A stretch of 64,000 nucleotides of DNA from JBFAPK01 sp040676675 (lineage in GTDB: Bacteria > Actinomycetota > Actinomycetes > Mycobacteriales > Micromonosporaceae): contig NZ_JBFAPK010000001.1 in NCBI RefSeq assembly GCF_040676675.1, forward strand, positions 434,001-498,000. The letters are read 5' to 3'. The position numbers and the translations under genes are program-made. The notes beneath the pieces are model-generated. The model worked only from the letters and a program-made list of their open reading frames with translations, did not search any database and had not been told where the DNA came from. Within the stretch, counting starts at the first letter, position 1. Every line of letters starts with the position of its first letter. Positions 8,463-15,885 of the stretch are shown in pieces.

Positions 8463-8493
8463 TATCCTCCGACCAAGGAAGAATTACCTGGTC
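8463..8493 (+). promoter_or_regulatory. -10 element with a downstream inverted repeat
   Basis: TATCCT (8463-8468) is followed by an imperfect palindrome at 8471-8493 with outer arms GACCA and TGGTC; 8 of 11 base pairs are symmetric. The palindrome covers the expected transcription start of the isomerase-like gene, a position suited to repression. Confidence 0.45.
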
Positions 8494-8503
8494 AGGAGTT
8501 TTC

Positions 8504-8803
8504 ATGGAGTTCTTTGTCGAGATGGTGACCACCGTGCCCGCGGGAACCAGCGAGGAGGAGGTCGACGAGATCCGGGCGCGCGAGGCAGCCAACTCGGCGC
8601 GGCTCGCCGAACAGGGACACCTGCTCCGGCTGTGGCGGCCGCCGCTGGGGCCGGGCGAGTGGCGCACCTGGGGCCTGTTCCGCGCCGACGACGCCGAGCA
8701 GCTCGAACGGGTGCTGGAGACGATGCCGCTACGCGTCTGGCGCCGCGACACCGTGACCCCGCTCTCGCCGCACCCGAACGACCCCGCGCTCAGGAACTCG
8801 TAG
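8504..8803 (+). CDS. Muconolactone isomerase-like protein
   Basis: Small ferredoxin-like protein of 99 residues resembling muconolactone delta-isomerase (EFFVEMVTTVPAG at the start, RLAEQGHLLRLWRPP in the middle). True isomerases act in the beta-ketoadipate pathway, but no catechol-pathway genes lie nearby, so this may be an uncharacterised relative. The ATG at 8504 has AGGAG 6 nt upstream. The preceding inverted repeat suggests repression by a dimeric regulator. Confidence 0.75.
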   Translation: MEFFVEMVTTVPAGTSEEEVDEIRAREAANSARLAEQGHLLRLWRPPLGPGEWRTWGLFRADDAEQLERVLETMPLRVWRRDTVTPLSPHPNDPALRNS

Positions 8804-8923
8804 CCACCCGCTGGTACGGGTGACCGTCATCGCGGCCGCCGCGCCGCGCCGTGGACCCAGAATCGAGATCGCCACCCGGCACGACGGCGCGTCCGGAGAG
8901 CCGGCATCGACAGGAGAACCGAC

Positions 8924-9313
8924 ATGACCAATGCCCCGACCGACGAACAGACCGCGCTGCGCGGCGCCCTCGACCGATGGAAGGCGGCCGTCGACGCGCA
9001 CGACCCGCAGGGGGTCGCCGCGGTCTTCACCGCGGACGCCATCTTCCAGGGGCTCCACCCGTACAGCGTGGGGCGCGCCGGCGTCGCCGCGTACTACGAC
9101 TCGCAGCCGCGCGGCATGACCGCCGCCTACACCATCCGGGAGACCCGGCGGCTCGCGCCGGACCTGGTCCTCGGGTACCTGACCGTCGACTTCGCCTTCA
9201 CCGACCGGCCGACGATCGCCGTCTACCTCGGGGTGATCGTGCGCCGCGTCGGCGACGCCTGGCTCGTCGACCACTATCAGGTCTCACGGCTCGACCCGCC
9301 GGCCGCAGGATGA
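8924..9313 (+). CDS. NTF2-like protein, SgcJ/EcaC/DUF4440 type
   Basis: Single-domain protein of 129 residues with the alpha+beta cone fold of SnoaL/DUF4440 proteins. The pattern ALRGALDRWKAAVDAHDPQG, VAAVFTADAIFQG and DAWLVDHYQVSRL is typical. Members range from polyketide cyclases to detoxifying isomerases and many have no known function. A GGAG precedes ATG 8924. It is probably transcribed with the isomerase-like gene 120 nt upstream. It ends 9 nt from the stop of the convergent gene at 9323. Confidence 0.8.
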   Translation: MTNAPTDEQTALRGALDRWKAAVDAHDPQGVAAVFTADAIFQGLHPYSVGRAGVAAYYDSQPRGMTAAYTIRETRRLAPDLVLGYLTVDFAFTDRPTIAVYLGVIVRRVGDAWLVDHYQVSRLDPPAAG

Positions 9314-9322
9314 CCCCTCGCG

Positions 9323-10474
9323 CTACTCGGCGTTGAGGGCGCGTAACGCGCCTTCGGCGAGGACGTGACCCGCCTTCACGGCAGCGGTGAGACCAGCGGC
9401 ATCGAGCCAGCCCGGGTCGAGGGAGTCCTCCCAGGCGACGATGTCGGCCGCGATCGCGAGCGCCCGATCGTCCCGGCCGTCCACGAGCGCGCCGGCCAGC
9501 AGCAGGTACGCGCCCGGCCGGGTGCCGTCGAACTCCCGCGCCATGGCCTGCACCCGGTCCCCGATCCGCCGGCCGTACCGGGGATACGACCCCGCGAGGC
9601 ACGCCAGCACGAACCTCACCCCGGGCGGCTCGGTCTCCCAGCGGTCCAGCAGCGCCGGGAGTTGCTCGCCGACGGTGTGGTGCACCGCCTCGGTCCAGCC
9701 CGCCGGTTCGGGCCGGCGGCCCTGAACCAGCGCGGCGTCGGCGTCGGCGAGCAGGCCGTCCGCCCATCGAGCGGACGCGATGAGCAACCACACGTACAGG
9801 TCGAGTCGCTGCCTGGCGGGCAGCGCCCCGGAGACGATCATGCGGGTGAGGAAGGGCAGCGCCGGCGCGGTGGCCGAGTAGCAGTCGCCCTGGTGCAGCA
9901 GGTCGTCGCCGAACAGCTCGTCGAGGACCTCGTCCCAGTCGTTCCCGAAGGGATCCGCCAGCGTCCGCAGCAGTTCGGGGACGTCCTCGGCCGAGCCGTG
10001 GGCGTGCTCCAGCTCGGCCCACGGGATGTCGTCCAGCCCGGAGAGGTCGATGGGCCGGTCCTCGGCGTCGTCGGGAGCCAGCGGCAGCGGCGCCGGGGGC
10101 GGCGGAGCGACGACGGTGACGGAGGGAACCGGCGGACGCGCGCCAGGGTTGGTGGCGACGATCGGGGCGTCCGGCCGACGGAGCACGCGCAGCTGGCTGA
10201 CATCGCACCGGGTACCCCCGCCGCCGTAGCCGTCGTGCTGCCGCGCGATGGCGGCGGCGGCGCGGGCGACCGCCTCGATCTGGCGGTGGCCCACGGCGTC
10301 GACGGGATACGGTCCCTCGTCGAGCGCGGTCACGCGCCAGCCGTCGCCGTCCGACGGCCAGGCCGTGACCAGGGCAAACCCGTACCCCGCCAGGGCCCGC
10401 GCCAGTTCCCGGGCGCGCGCCTCGTCGGGCACCACGAACTCGTGCGTACCCGCCATCGCGGACCAACCCGCCAC
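9323..10474 (-). CDS. Hypothetical protein with RraB-like N-terminus and helical repeat C-terminus
   Basis: No confident functional name. Residues about 8-105 look like a small alpha/beta domain (VPDEARARELARALAGYGFALV and so on) reminiscent of RraB-like regulators. After a Pro-rich linker, residues about 150-383 are helical repeats (WAELEHAHGSAEDVPELLR, LLHQGDCYSATAPALPFL) seen in HEAT-like proteins, which often lie beside polymorphic toxins as immunity proteins. The start may be GTG 10474 or ATG 10456. No toxin gene is adjacent. It opens a run of small, narrowly distributed proteins that extends to 14.5 kb. Confidence 0.6.
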   Translation of the reverse strand: MAGWSAMAGTHEFVVPDEARARELARALAGYGFALVTAWPSDGDGWRVTALDEGPYPVDAVGHRQIEAVARAAAAIARQHDGYGGGGTRCDVSQLRVLRRPDAPIVATNPGARPPVPSVTVVAPPPPAPLPLAPDDAEDRPIDLSGLDDIPWAELEHAHGSAEDVPELLRTLADPFGNDWDEVLDELFGDDLLHQGDCYSATAPALPFLTRMIVSGALPARQRLDLYVWLLIASARWADGLLADADAALVQGRRPEPAGWTEAVHHTVGEQLPALLDRWETEPPGVRFVLACLAGSYPRYGRRIGDRVQAMAREFDGTRPGAYLLLAGALVDGRDDRALAIAADIVAWEDSLDPGWLDAAGLTAAVKAGHVLAEGALRALNAE

Positions 10475-10529
10475 GTCACCGGTCCCCTCTGCGTCGTTCC
10501 GATTCCCGAACCACCTGCGTCACGCGCGT

Positions 10530-10571
10530 GCGTCGTCGCGCGTGCGTCGTCGCGCGTGCGTCGTCGCGCGT
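10530..10571. repeat. 14-bp tandem repeat, three perfect copies
   Basis: GCGTCGTCGCGCGT is repeated at 10530-10543, 10544-10557 and 10558-10571, preceded by a degenerate copy. It lies in the spacer upstream of the 383-residue protein gene and downstream of the gene at 10609. Three copies without spacers is too few and too regular for a CRISPR array. Confidence 0.9.
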
Positions 10572-10608
10572 GCGAACCCTCTCCGTCGCGGGGCACGAAT
10601 CACTCGTC

Positions 10609-10893
10609 TCACTCGTCGCCGCGAGGTACGGAGACGAAGCCCTCCGTCCACAGGTCCTCGTCCAGCTCGTACCTGTTGATCATGAAGCAGTCCGGCTCCT
10701 CGCGGAAGCCCGGCAGGAGGCGAGCCTCGCGGATGCGCTCCTCCGCGCGCCGCTCGCTGGAGTAGACACCGAGGATTTTGAGGTCGTCGCCGTCCTCCTC
10801 GTCCCAGACCAGCTCGCCGTGTTCGCGGTGGGCCGTCTGGCTCCCATCGAGGTTGCGAGCGTGCCGGATGTGCCAGAGCGCGAAGACGTCCAC
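10609..10893 (-). CDS. Small conserved hypothetical protein (DUF7336-like)
   Basis: 94-residue acidic protein: DVFALWHIRHARNL near the N-terminus, then ILGVYSSERRAEERIREA and DCFMINRYELDEDLWTEGF. The ordering (strand WHIRH, helix ERRAEERI, strand INRYELD) resembles the DUF7336 family, whose function is unknown. The GTG at 10893 is chosen because a TACCGT hexamer lies 7 nt before it, implying a leaderless mRNA, and because translation of the longer frame looks random. It sits among other possible immunity-type proteins. Confidence 0.65.
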   Translation of the reverse strand: MDVFALWHIRHARNLDGSQTAHREHGELVWDEEDGDDLKILGVYSSERRAEERIREARLLPGFREEPDCFMINRYELDEDLWTEGFVSVPRGDE

Positions 10894-10900
10894 GGGCGCG

Positions 10901-10906
10901 ACGGTA
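10901..10906 (-). promoter_or_regulatory. -10 element, leaderless DUF7336-like gene
   Basis: TACCGT on the minus strand lies 7 nt before GTG 10893. Confidence 0.4.
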
Positions 10907-11005
10907 ACCCTCCGGCTCCGCCGCCCGGCCTCGGGTCGGCAGTGGCGGACCGGCCGGGCTCGGTCCGGCAGCGGCAGACCGGCCGGGACCTGGTCGCAGG
11001 CGTGG

Positions 11006-11677
11006 TCACGAGTCCTCGACGAGCAGACAGCCTTGGCGGCCGTCGGCGGAGAGGAAGGCGGACGCCACCGGCGCGGCGCCGAGGTTGAGATAAAACGGCG
11101 TCCAGTTCGTCGCCAGCCGCAGCAGGGGCCGCCACGGCCCACCCGCGGGCCAGTCATCCTCGTGCAGCAGGGCCGTACCGCCGATCTTGTCGTGGTCGAG
11201 CGCCTGGAAATAGCGTTCCCGCTCGTCGGGCGGTAGCGCGAGGTACTCCGCGGAGGACATCGGCTCGGGATCCTCGTCGCGTACCAGGTCGACCGTGTAC
11301 TCCGCGGGTGATCCGTCCTGGTGGTAGAGCGTCGGGCCACTGGCCAGCGGGGCGACTGGCCGGGCGAAGGCGCCGGGCTGGACGATCACGCCGTTCTCGC
11401 CGCCCGCCGGCAAGGTGACGTCCGGGTCGAACTCCTCGACATCGCGCCCGTGGTCGCCGTGGCTGACGAAGACGTACGCGAGCCGTCCGGGGCCGTCGCC
11501 GACAAGCTCCGGCTCCAGCGCGATCTGGCACAGGAAGCGCATCGGCGTACCCCAGGCCGCGCTGAGCGGCCACTGCGGCTGGCCGAGCCAGGTGGGCTGG
11601 CCGCCGAACTTGGTGACCAGCCCGGTCACGGGCGCCTCGGCCCGGCGGTAGTTCTCGATCCGCCATACGGCAACCAC
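11006..11677 (-). CDS. DUF1963 (YwqG-like) protein
   Basis: 223-residue soluble protein of the DUF1963/YwqG family. Typical features are VTKFGGQPTWLGQPQWP, then MRFLCQIALEPEL, and a second GGTALLHEDDWP repeat-like motif. The molecular function is unknown; some relatives occur in toxin-immunity loci. The GTG start at 11677 has a TACGGT hexamer 7 nt upstream, so the mRNA is probably leaderless. It lies 112 nt upstream of the DUF7336-like gene, but each has its own -10 element. Confidence 0.8.
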   Translation of the reverse strand: MVAVWRIENYRRAEAPVTGLVTKFGGQPTWLGQPQWPLSAAWGTPMRFLCQIALEPELVGDGPGRLAYVFVSHGDHGRDVEEFDPDVTLPAGGENGVIVQPGAFARPVAPLASGPTLYHQDGSPAEYTVDLVRDEDPEPMSSAEYLALPPDERERYFQALDHDKIGGTALLHEDDWPAGGPWRPLLRLATNWTPFYLNLGAAPVASAFLSADGRQGCLLVEDS

Positions 11678-11684
11678 GGCGTGG

Positions 11685-11690
11685 ACCGTA
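11685..11690 (-). promoter_or_regulatory. -10 element, leaderless DUF1963 gene
   Basis: TACGGT on the minus strand, 7 nt before GTG 11677. Confidence 0.45.
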
Positions 11691-11770
11691 GCAAACCTTG
11701 CGATTGGGTGACGGCGGCCGTCGGTGGCCCGCTCTGCCTTGAGGCCCTTGAGAGCGCTCGGTTCCGTCGG

Positions 11771-12316
11771 TTACCGGGAAGGCTTGACGACCTGGAACAT
11801 GAGGTGGTCCTGCCACCGGCCGGCGATGTTGAGGTACTCCGGCGCCAGACCGAACCGTACGAATCCGTTGCGTTCCAGCACCCGCTGCGAGCTGGCATTG
11901 TGCAGCAGGGTCTCTGCCTGCACCCGGTGCAGGCCCAACTCGTCGAAGGCTACCCGTACGATCTCGCGCACCGCCCTGGTCGCGAACCCTCGGCCGTTGT
12001 GACTGGCGCTCACCCAGTAGCCCAGGGAGCACGACTGGAAGGGACCACGCACTATCCCGCTGAGCGTGATGCGGCCGATCACACAACCGGAGTCGTCGAG
12101 AATGACGTGGGGCAGCTTCGATCCCTGCTCATGCTGCTTGAGATCGGCTTCGATGACGGCCTGCTGGCCCTCCGCCGTGAAGTAGTCGTCGCTCCGGAGC
12201 GGCTCCCACGGAGCGAGGAACTCACGGTTGACGCGGAACAACTCGGCCAGGACCGGCGCGTCCTCCAGGGTGATAAGTCGCGTGATCTTCACCCACGCAT
12301 CGTCCCAGGTGGGCAC
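11771..12316 (-). CDS. GNAT-family acetyltransferase, RimJ/RimL type
   Basis: Acetyltransferase of 181 residues. VKITRLITLEDAPVLAELF begins the fold, GYWVSASHNGRGFATRAVRE is the acetyl-CoA loop, and LHRVQAETLLHNASSQRVL plus ERNGFVRFGLAPEYLNI is the RimJ/RimL signature, including LNIAGRWQDHLMF at the C-terminus. The GTG at 12316 is preferred because AAGAGGAG lies directly upstream; GTG 12292 is the alternative. Acceptor unknown. Confidence 0.85.
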   Translation of the reverse strand: MPTWDDAWVKITRLITLEDAPVLAELFRVNREFLAPWEPLRSDDYFTAEGQQAVIEADLKQHEQGSKLPHVILDDSGCVIGRITLSGIVRGPFQSCSLGYWVSASHNGRGFATRAVREIVRVAFDELGLHRVQAETLLHNASSQRVLERNGFVRFGLAPEYLNIAGRWQDHLMFQVVKPSR

Positions 12317-12658
12317 GTCTCCTCTTCCGGCCGGGCTACTGCGGTGACGGGGAAGGTGATCACGCACGGCGGCGCCGTCCAGTGCGGCAGCCCAAGATCG
12401 CAGTGTGGCTGCCCACGCGGCGCCCGCCGGCAGCCCCACCAGCCTGCGGCAGGTCGGCAACATGATCCGCGCCCCGTTCCCTCTCGTCCATTTCGAATAC
12501 CGATGCCGAACCCTTGTCGACATCACGCCGTTACCGCGTCAATCTCCGAGATCGCGCTCGCGTCACCGCCTTGCCGCCGGGTATCCATCCACCAAGATCA
12601 TATGTATGATCCACGATCAACCTGGCAGCCTGCCAAAATTCCTATCAAAGGATGCACT
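12317..12658. other. Divergent intergenic region
   Basis: No credible gene. It separates the GNAT gene (minus) from the secreted-protein gene (plus). The last 70 nt are AT-richer than the surroundings and carry a palindromic operator candidate over a -10 hexamer. Confidence 0.6.
12596..12611. promoter_or_regulatory. Perfect palindrome over the -10 of the secreted-protein gene
   Basis: GATCATATGTATGATC has perfect 7-nt arms around a 2-nt centre. Its right half contains TATGAT (12605-12610), a good -10 hexamer for the gene at 12659. This is the layout of a repressor operator. No regulator gene is adjacent. Confidence 0.55.
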
Positions 12659-13063
12659 TTGAAACTCCGACGCCTGCTAACCGCCACCGGCATGTCCCTG
12701 GTCGCCGTCGTCACGTCGTTCGCGATGACAACCACCGCCCAGGCGGCCCCCCTGTTCACCATCAAGACCACTGACGACAACCCCGGCGGGACATTGTCCT
12801 TCACGGCTTACGGCGATATCGTCACGATCTGCGATGTCCAGGCGGACGGCAAACCGGCTGTGGGTACTGTGTGGACAACCGGCGGCGTCCAGCTCTACAC
12901 GTTCATGGCCAGCGGAAACGGTACCTGCAACACCAGGCGAGCCTCCGACGGAGGCGTTTTCGACCTCGTCGAGGGCAGAGAATACGGGTTCGAGGTGTGC
13001 CTGCAGAACGACAACGGTACGTGGAGTTTCTGCCGGACGAACTGGGCCTTCAACAACAACTAG
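12659..13063 (+). CDS. Small secreted protein of unknown function
   Basis: 134-residue exported protein. The start is an unusual TTG at 12659, with AAAGGA 6 nt upstream. The signal peptide (LKLRRLLTATG, hydrophobic SLVAVVTSFAM) ends at AQA just before APLF. The mature part of about 104 residues has four cysteines (ICDVQ, GTCNT, EVCLQ, SFCRT) that could form two disulfides, and ends in NWAFNNN. This pattern resembles small beta-sandwich secreted proteins of streptomycetes, but no family is recognised. Base composition is less GC-biased than its neighbours. Confidence 0.75.
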   Translation: MKLRRLLTATGMSLVAVVTSFAMTTTAQAAPLFTIKTTDDNPGGTLSFTAYGDIVTICDVQADGKPAVGTVWTTGGVQLYTFMASGNGTCNTRRASDGGVFDLVEGREYGFEVCLQNDNGTWSFCRTNWAFNNN

Positions 13064-13308
13064 CGCACCGTACGCGGTACGAATGAGCTCTCCGGCCGGA
13101 TGAAGATCTGAACGGAGAGCTCATTTCCCGACCCGCCCCCGGGTCACCCAGCGCTCGGACACGGTGGCGAGTCGTAACTTTCAAGCCACGGATTCGGACC
13201 GACAACACACGCCGACTACCCGGTGACGGGGCGGTCCGTACGGCAAGCGCAAGACACGTGGGCTCGCCTGGCCTTTACCCGTTAGCGGAAGGCCTGCAGG
13301 ATTGCTCC

Positions 13309-13701
13309 GTGTTCACCACGAGGCGGCGACGCGAGCGCGCGGCGCGACGTGCAGCAGTTGGCCTGCTCCACCACGGGTTACTTCGGATTCGTATGTTGGC
13401 GGCGCTGAGACAGGACCCGAAGGACCCAACAGCGGACTACATCGAAGAAATCCGCATGATCGCCGACATATGCCACGATCTTCCGGGTAGTCTCGACTCA
13501 CGACGGTGGCGCACGGACATCCCCCCGTTTCTATACATTTGGCTGACGGCTTCCGCCGAAAAGCGTTCATGGCTACGGAAACAGTGGACGCGAATGGGTT
13601 ACGATTTCGGCGACCTCGAAAAACGACCCGGGGGCGGCTCGTGGGAGTTGAAAGACGTCTTCCCAAAGCTGAAAACCCGGGACACCGATCAACACGCCTA
13701 G
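13309..13701 (+). CDS. Hypothetical basic protein
   Basis: 130-residue protein, not recognised. The N-terminus is Arg-rich (TTRRRRERAARRAAVGLLHH), followed by helical IEEIRMIADICHDLPGSL and a Trp/Lys-rich part (YIWLTASAEKRSWLRKQWTRMG). Coding appears genuine because the lower-GC DNA keeps this frame open with a biased amino-acid composition. GTG 13309 is one start; ATG 13258 or an internal ATG are alternatives. It follows the secreted-protein gene by 245 nt. The fold and role are unknown; a nucleic-acid-binding role would be speculation. Confidence 0.5.
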   Translation: MFTTRRRRERAARRAAVGLLHHGLLRIRMLAALRQDPKDPTADYIEEIRMIADICHDLPGSLDSRRWRTDIPPFLYIWLTASAEKRSWLRKQWTRMGYDFGDLEKRPGGGSWELKDVFPKLKTRDTDQHA

Positions 13702-14073
13702 CAACGCGCTTATTCTTCGCTAGCGTCAGCAACTCGGCGAGGAACTGTCGAAGCCTTGCGGAGGCGGGAACTAACCTGCGGTGAGTTCAGCTCTCGGCCC
13801 GGCCGTGTCAACGGTGTGACCGAGGGATTCCGGCCCGCTTCGGCGAAGGACCTGGTGTGCCTCCTCGCTGAAGACGCTGCTCATGTGCTCGATGAATGGA
13901 ACGCAAGTCACCGGTCGAGCGACAGCTGAGACCGATCCGCCAAGCATCTGGTGGGACGAGGTACGCCGCTCCCCACTCAACCGCCGCCGCAGGGCTCGGC
14001 ATGGCCGAGACAGAGTGGGCATCGGTTGCCATCAGGTCTAGGGCGGCCACAAATTCTGCAGCGAAGCCTGGAG
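13702..14073. other. Intergenic region, possible gene remnant
   Basis: No ORF with a convincing start and composition. Overlapping minus-strand frames of about 80 codons (13771-14050) end abruptly and may be decayed coding sequence. No repeat or promoter is clear. Confidence 0.4.
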
Positions 14074-14466
14074 TTACACCGGCTTATGGCCCGTGGATGG
14101 CCCGACGCCCTCGTGTTCCTCGTCGGCTGGCCGTAGATGCCCCCACTGTGGGTCGTAGCAGACTAGACCGTGCTCGGCAGCCAGTCGGGCCGCCTCGGCC
14201 GACAACTCCTTCGACCTCCCGTAGGGGATTGTCAGATAGATCATCGGCCCGGAAACGCTGTCGATCATCGGACCCCAACGCGAAGTCTCGACTCCGGTCA
14301 AGTCCGCCCAGCGTTCGGCCAACGCCGTCGCATAGGCGAGGACGCGCGGGGTGGGGGCGACTTCCTCGTCCTCCATGTACTTGTCGCATAGCCGTTCGTA
14401 AACGGCGCCGCCCTCAGCTTCGTCAGTGGGCCAGGGGCCCTCCCACACCGCCAGGTCATAACTCAT
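14074..14466 (-). CDS. Conserved hypothetical protein (MSYDLAVWEG family)
   Basis: 130-residue protein beginning MSYDLAVWEGPWPTDEAEGG, with PTPRVLAYATALAERWADL, SGPMIYLTIPYGRS and AAEHGLVCYDPQWGHLRP. This arrangement is common, from memory, in small actinobacterial proteins of unknown function, some beside toxin genes. The first ATG with homology is 14466; the much longer upstream frame would read through the tRNA gene and is not real. It is the last member of the 9.3-14.5 kb accessory run. Confidence 0.65.
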   Translation of the reverse strand: MSYDLAVWEGPWPTDEAEGGAVYERLCDKYMEDEEVAPTPRVLAYATALAERWADLTGVETSRWGPMIDSVSGPMIYLTIPYGRSKELSAEAARLAAEHGLVCYDPQWGHLRPADEEHEGVGPSTGHKPV

Positions 14467-14571
14467 GTCGGCAGTGTGCCGCCCGATACCGGCGTCGCCA
14501 ACGTCCCGGCTCCCGATCATAACGAAGGCCCAGTGCCAGGAATCGCTTCCTGACCAGGGCCTTTCGGTTGG

Positions 14572-14642
14572 AGCGGGTGACGGGAATCGAACCCGCACTG
14601 TCAGCTTGGGAAGCTGATGTTCTGCCATTGAACTACACCCGC
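14572..14642 (-). tRNA. tRNA-Gly (CCC anticodon)
   Basis: A 71-nt cloverleaf: acceptor GCGGGTG pairs with CACCCGC, the anticodon stem TCAGC/GCTGA encloses loop TTCCCAA (anticodon CCC), and the T arm contains GGTTCGATTCC. The CCA end is not encoded. tRNA-Gly upstream of dcd is a common actinobacterial arrangement. Confidence 0.95.
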
Positions 14643-14838
14643 AAGCGGATCCCACTGTACCTGGTCCGTCCCGGACGTGCACCCGGGCATCCCCCTCAAC
14701 CGAGAAACTCGCCTCCGGAGGCCCGCGCCGCACCGTACGGCCTCGTTTGAAACGTACGCCCCGGACGGTAGCGTTCGTCCTAGATGTCCCGGTGGCGTGC
14801 TCACCCCTCCGCGCTGTCCCCGAGCGAAGAGGTGAGGC

Positions 14839-15879
14839 ATGCGAGCGCAGCGCATCGTGGATGCGGTCGGCCGGACCGCTCGGTTGATCGCGGTCGTCGT
14901 CCTGTTGCTGACGGCCGCGACGGCGAATCCTCGCCCGGCCTCGGCAGCCGAACCGGGCCTCGGGACGCAGAGGCCCGCCGCGCAGGGACCCGCCGCGCGG
15001 GGAACGACGCACGGCAGCGCCGCGCCCGCCGACCACTGTCTCCAGCCGGCCGCCGGCAACGCGAAGGTACGCCCCGGCGGCGCCGGCCGGCACGATCCGA
15101 ACGAGCTGGCCCCGGGGGAGGCGGCCGAGCGCGATCGGGCGCTCGACGCGGCGTACGCGGAGCGGGTCGGCCCGGGCCCGTACGTGCTTCCGCACCCCGG
15201 GGCGTACCGGATCCCGGTCGTCGTGCACGTGATCGCGAAGGACCGTACCCGGCCCGGGGGCAACATCCCGCGGGCGCTGATCGAGGCGCAGATCAAGGTG
15301 CTGAACGACGCCTACTCGGGGCGTACCGGCGGGGCGCCGACCCCGTTCCGGTTCGAGCTGCGCCGGATCAACCGGGTCATCCACCCCGCCTGGTACCCGA
15401 TCGTGGTGGAGAGCCCGGCCGAGCGGCAGATGAAGACGATGCTCCGGAGCGGTGGGCCGGGCACGTTGAATCTCTACACCGGACTGCTCAGCGAGGGACT
15501 GCTCGGCTGGGCGACCTTCCCTGAGCGCCGGCTCGACCGGTACGACGGGGTGGTGGTGCTCGCCGAGTCGCTGCCCGGCGGCACGGCCGGCCCGTACGAC
15601 GAGGGGGATACCGCCACGCACGAGGTCGGGCACTGGCTGAATCTCTACCACACGTTCCAGGGCGGTTGTGCGGGCGCGGGCGACGCGGTCGCCGACACTC
15701 CCGCGGAGGAGGGGCCGGCGTTCGGCTGCCCGACCGGGCGGGACTCGTGCGCGCAGGATCCGGGCGCCGACCCGATCCACAACTTCATGGACTACACGAC
15801 CGACGCCTGCATGCACGAGTTCACGCCCGGCCAGGTACGACGGATGGCGCGGGCCTGGCGGGCGTACCGCGACCGCTGA
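14839..15879 (+). CDS. Secreted zinc metalloprotease, pappalysin (M43)-like
   Basis: 346-residue exported protease. The signal peptide spans about residues 10-37 (LIAVVVLLLTAATA to SAA). After a variable region, RIPVVVHVIAKD opens the catalytic domain. The zinc site is HEVGHWLNLYH (H261, E262, H265, H271). The usual Gly of HExxHxxGxxH is Asn here. DTPAEEGPAFGCP and NFMDYTTDACMHEFTPGQVRRM, with the Met-turn, follow as in M43 enzymes. AGAGGTGAGG sits directly before ATG 14839. It is convergent with the flavin-reductase-like gene, with 6 nt between the stops. Confidence 0.88.
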   Translation: MRAQRIVDAVGRTARLIAVVVLLLTAATANPRPASAAEPGLGTQRPAAQGPAARGTTHGSAAPADHCLQPAAGNAKVRPGGAGRHDPNELAPGEAAERDRALDAAYAERVGPGPYVLPHPGAYRIPVVVHVIAKDRTRPGGNIPRALIEAQIKVLNDAYSGRTGGAPTPFRFELRRINRVIHPAWYPIVVESPAERQMKTMLRSGGPGTLNLYTGLLSEGLLGWATFPERRLDRYDGVVVLAESLPGGTAGPYDEGDTATHEVGHWLNLYHTFQGGCAGAGDAVADTPAEEGPAFGCPTGRDSCAQDPGADPIHNFMDYTTDACMHEFTPGQVRRMARAWRAYRDR

Positions 15880-15885
15880 GCCGGG

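Noticed and set aside
10530..10571. CRISPR array
   Set aside because: Contiguous 14-bp copies without spacers and no cas genes.
11321..12658. In-frame extension of the secreted-protein gene to 580 codons
   Set aside because: It is antisense to the DUF1963 and GNAT genes; the TTG at 12659 has a ribosome-binding site and a signal peptide follows.
13771..14050. Small protein genes on the minus strand
   Set aside because: Two overlapping frames with no ribosome-binding site or family; kept only as a possible remnant.
14467..15816. In-frame extension of the MSYDLAVWEG gene
   Set aside because: It would read through the tRNA-Gly gene and antisense to the metalloprotease.
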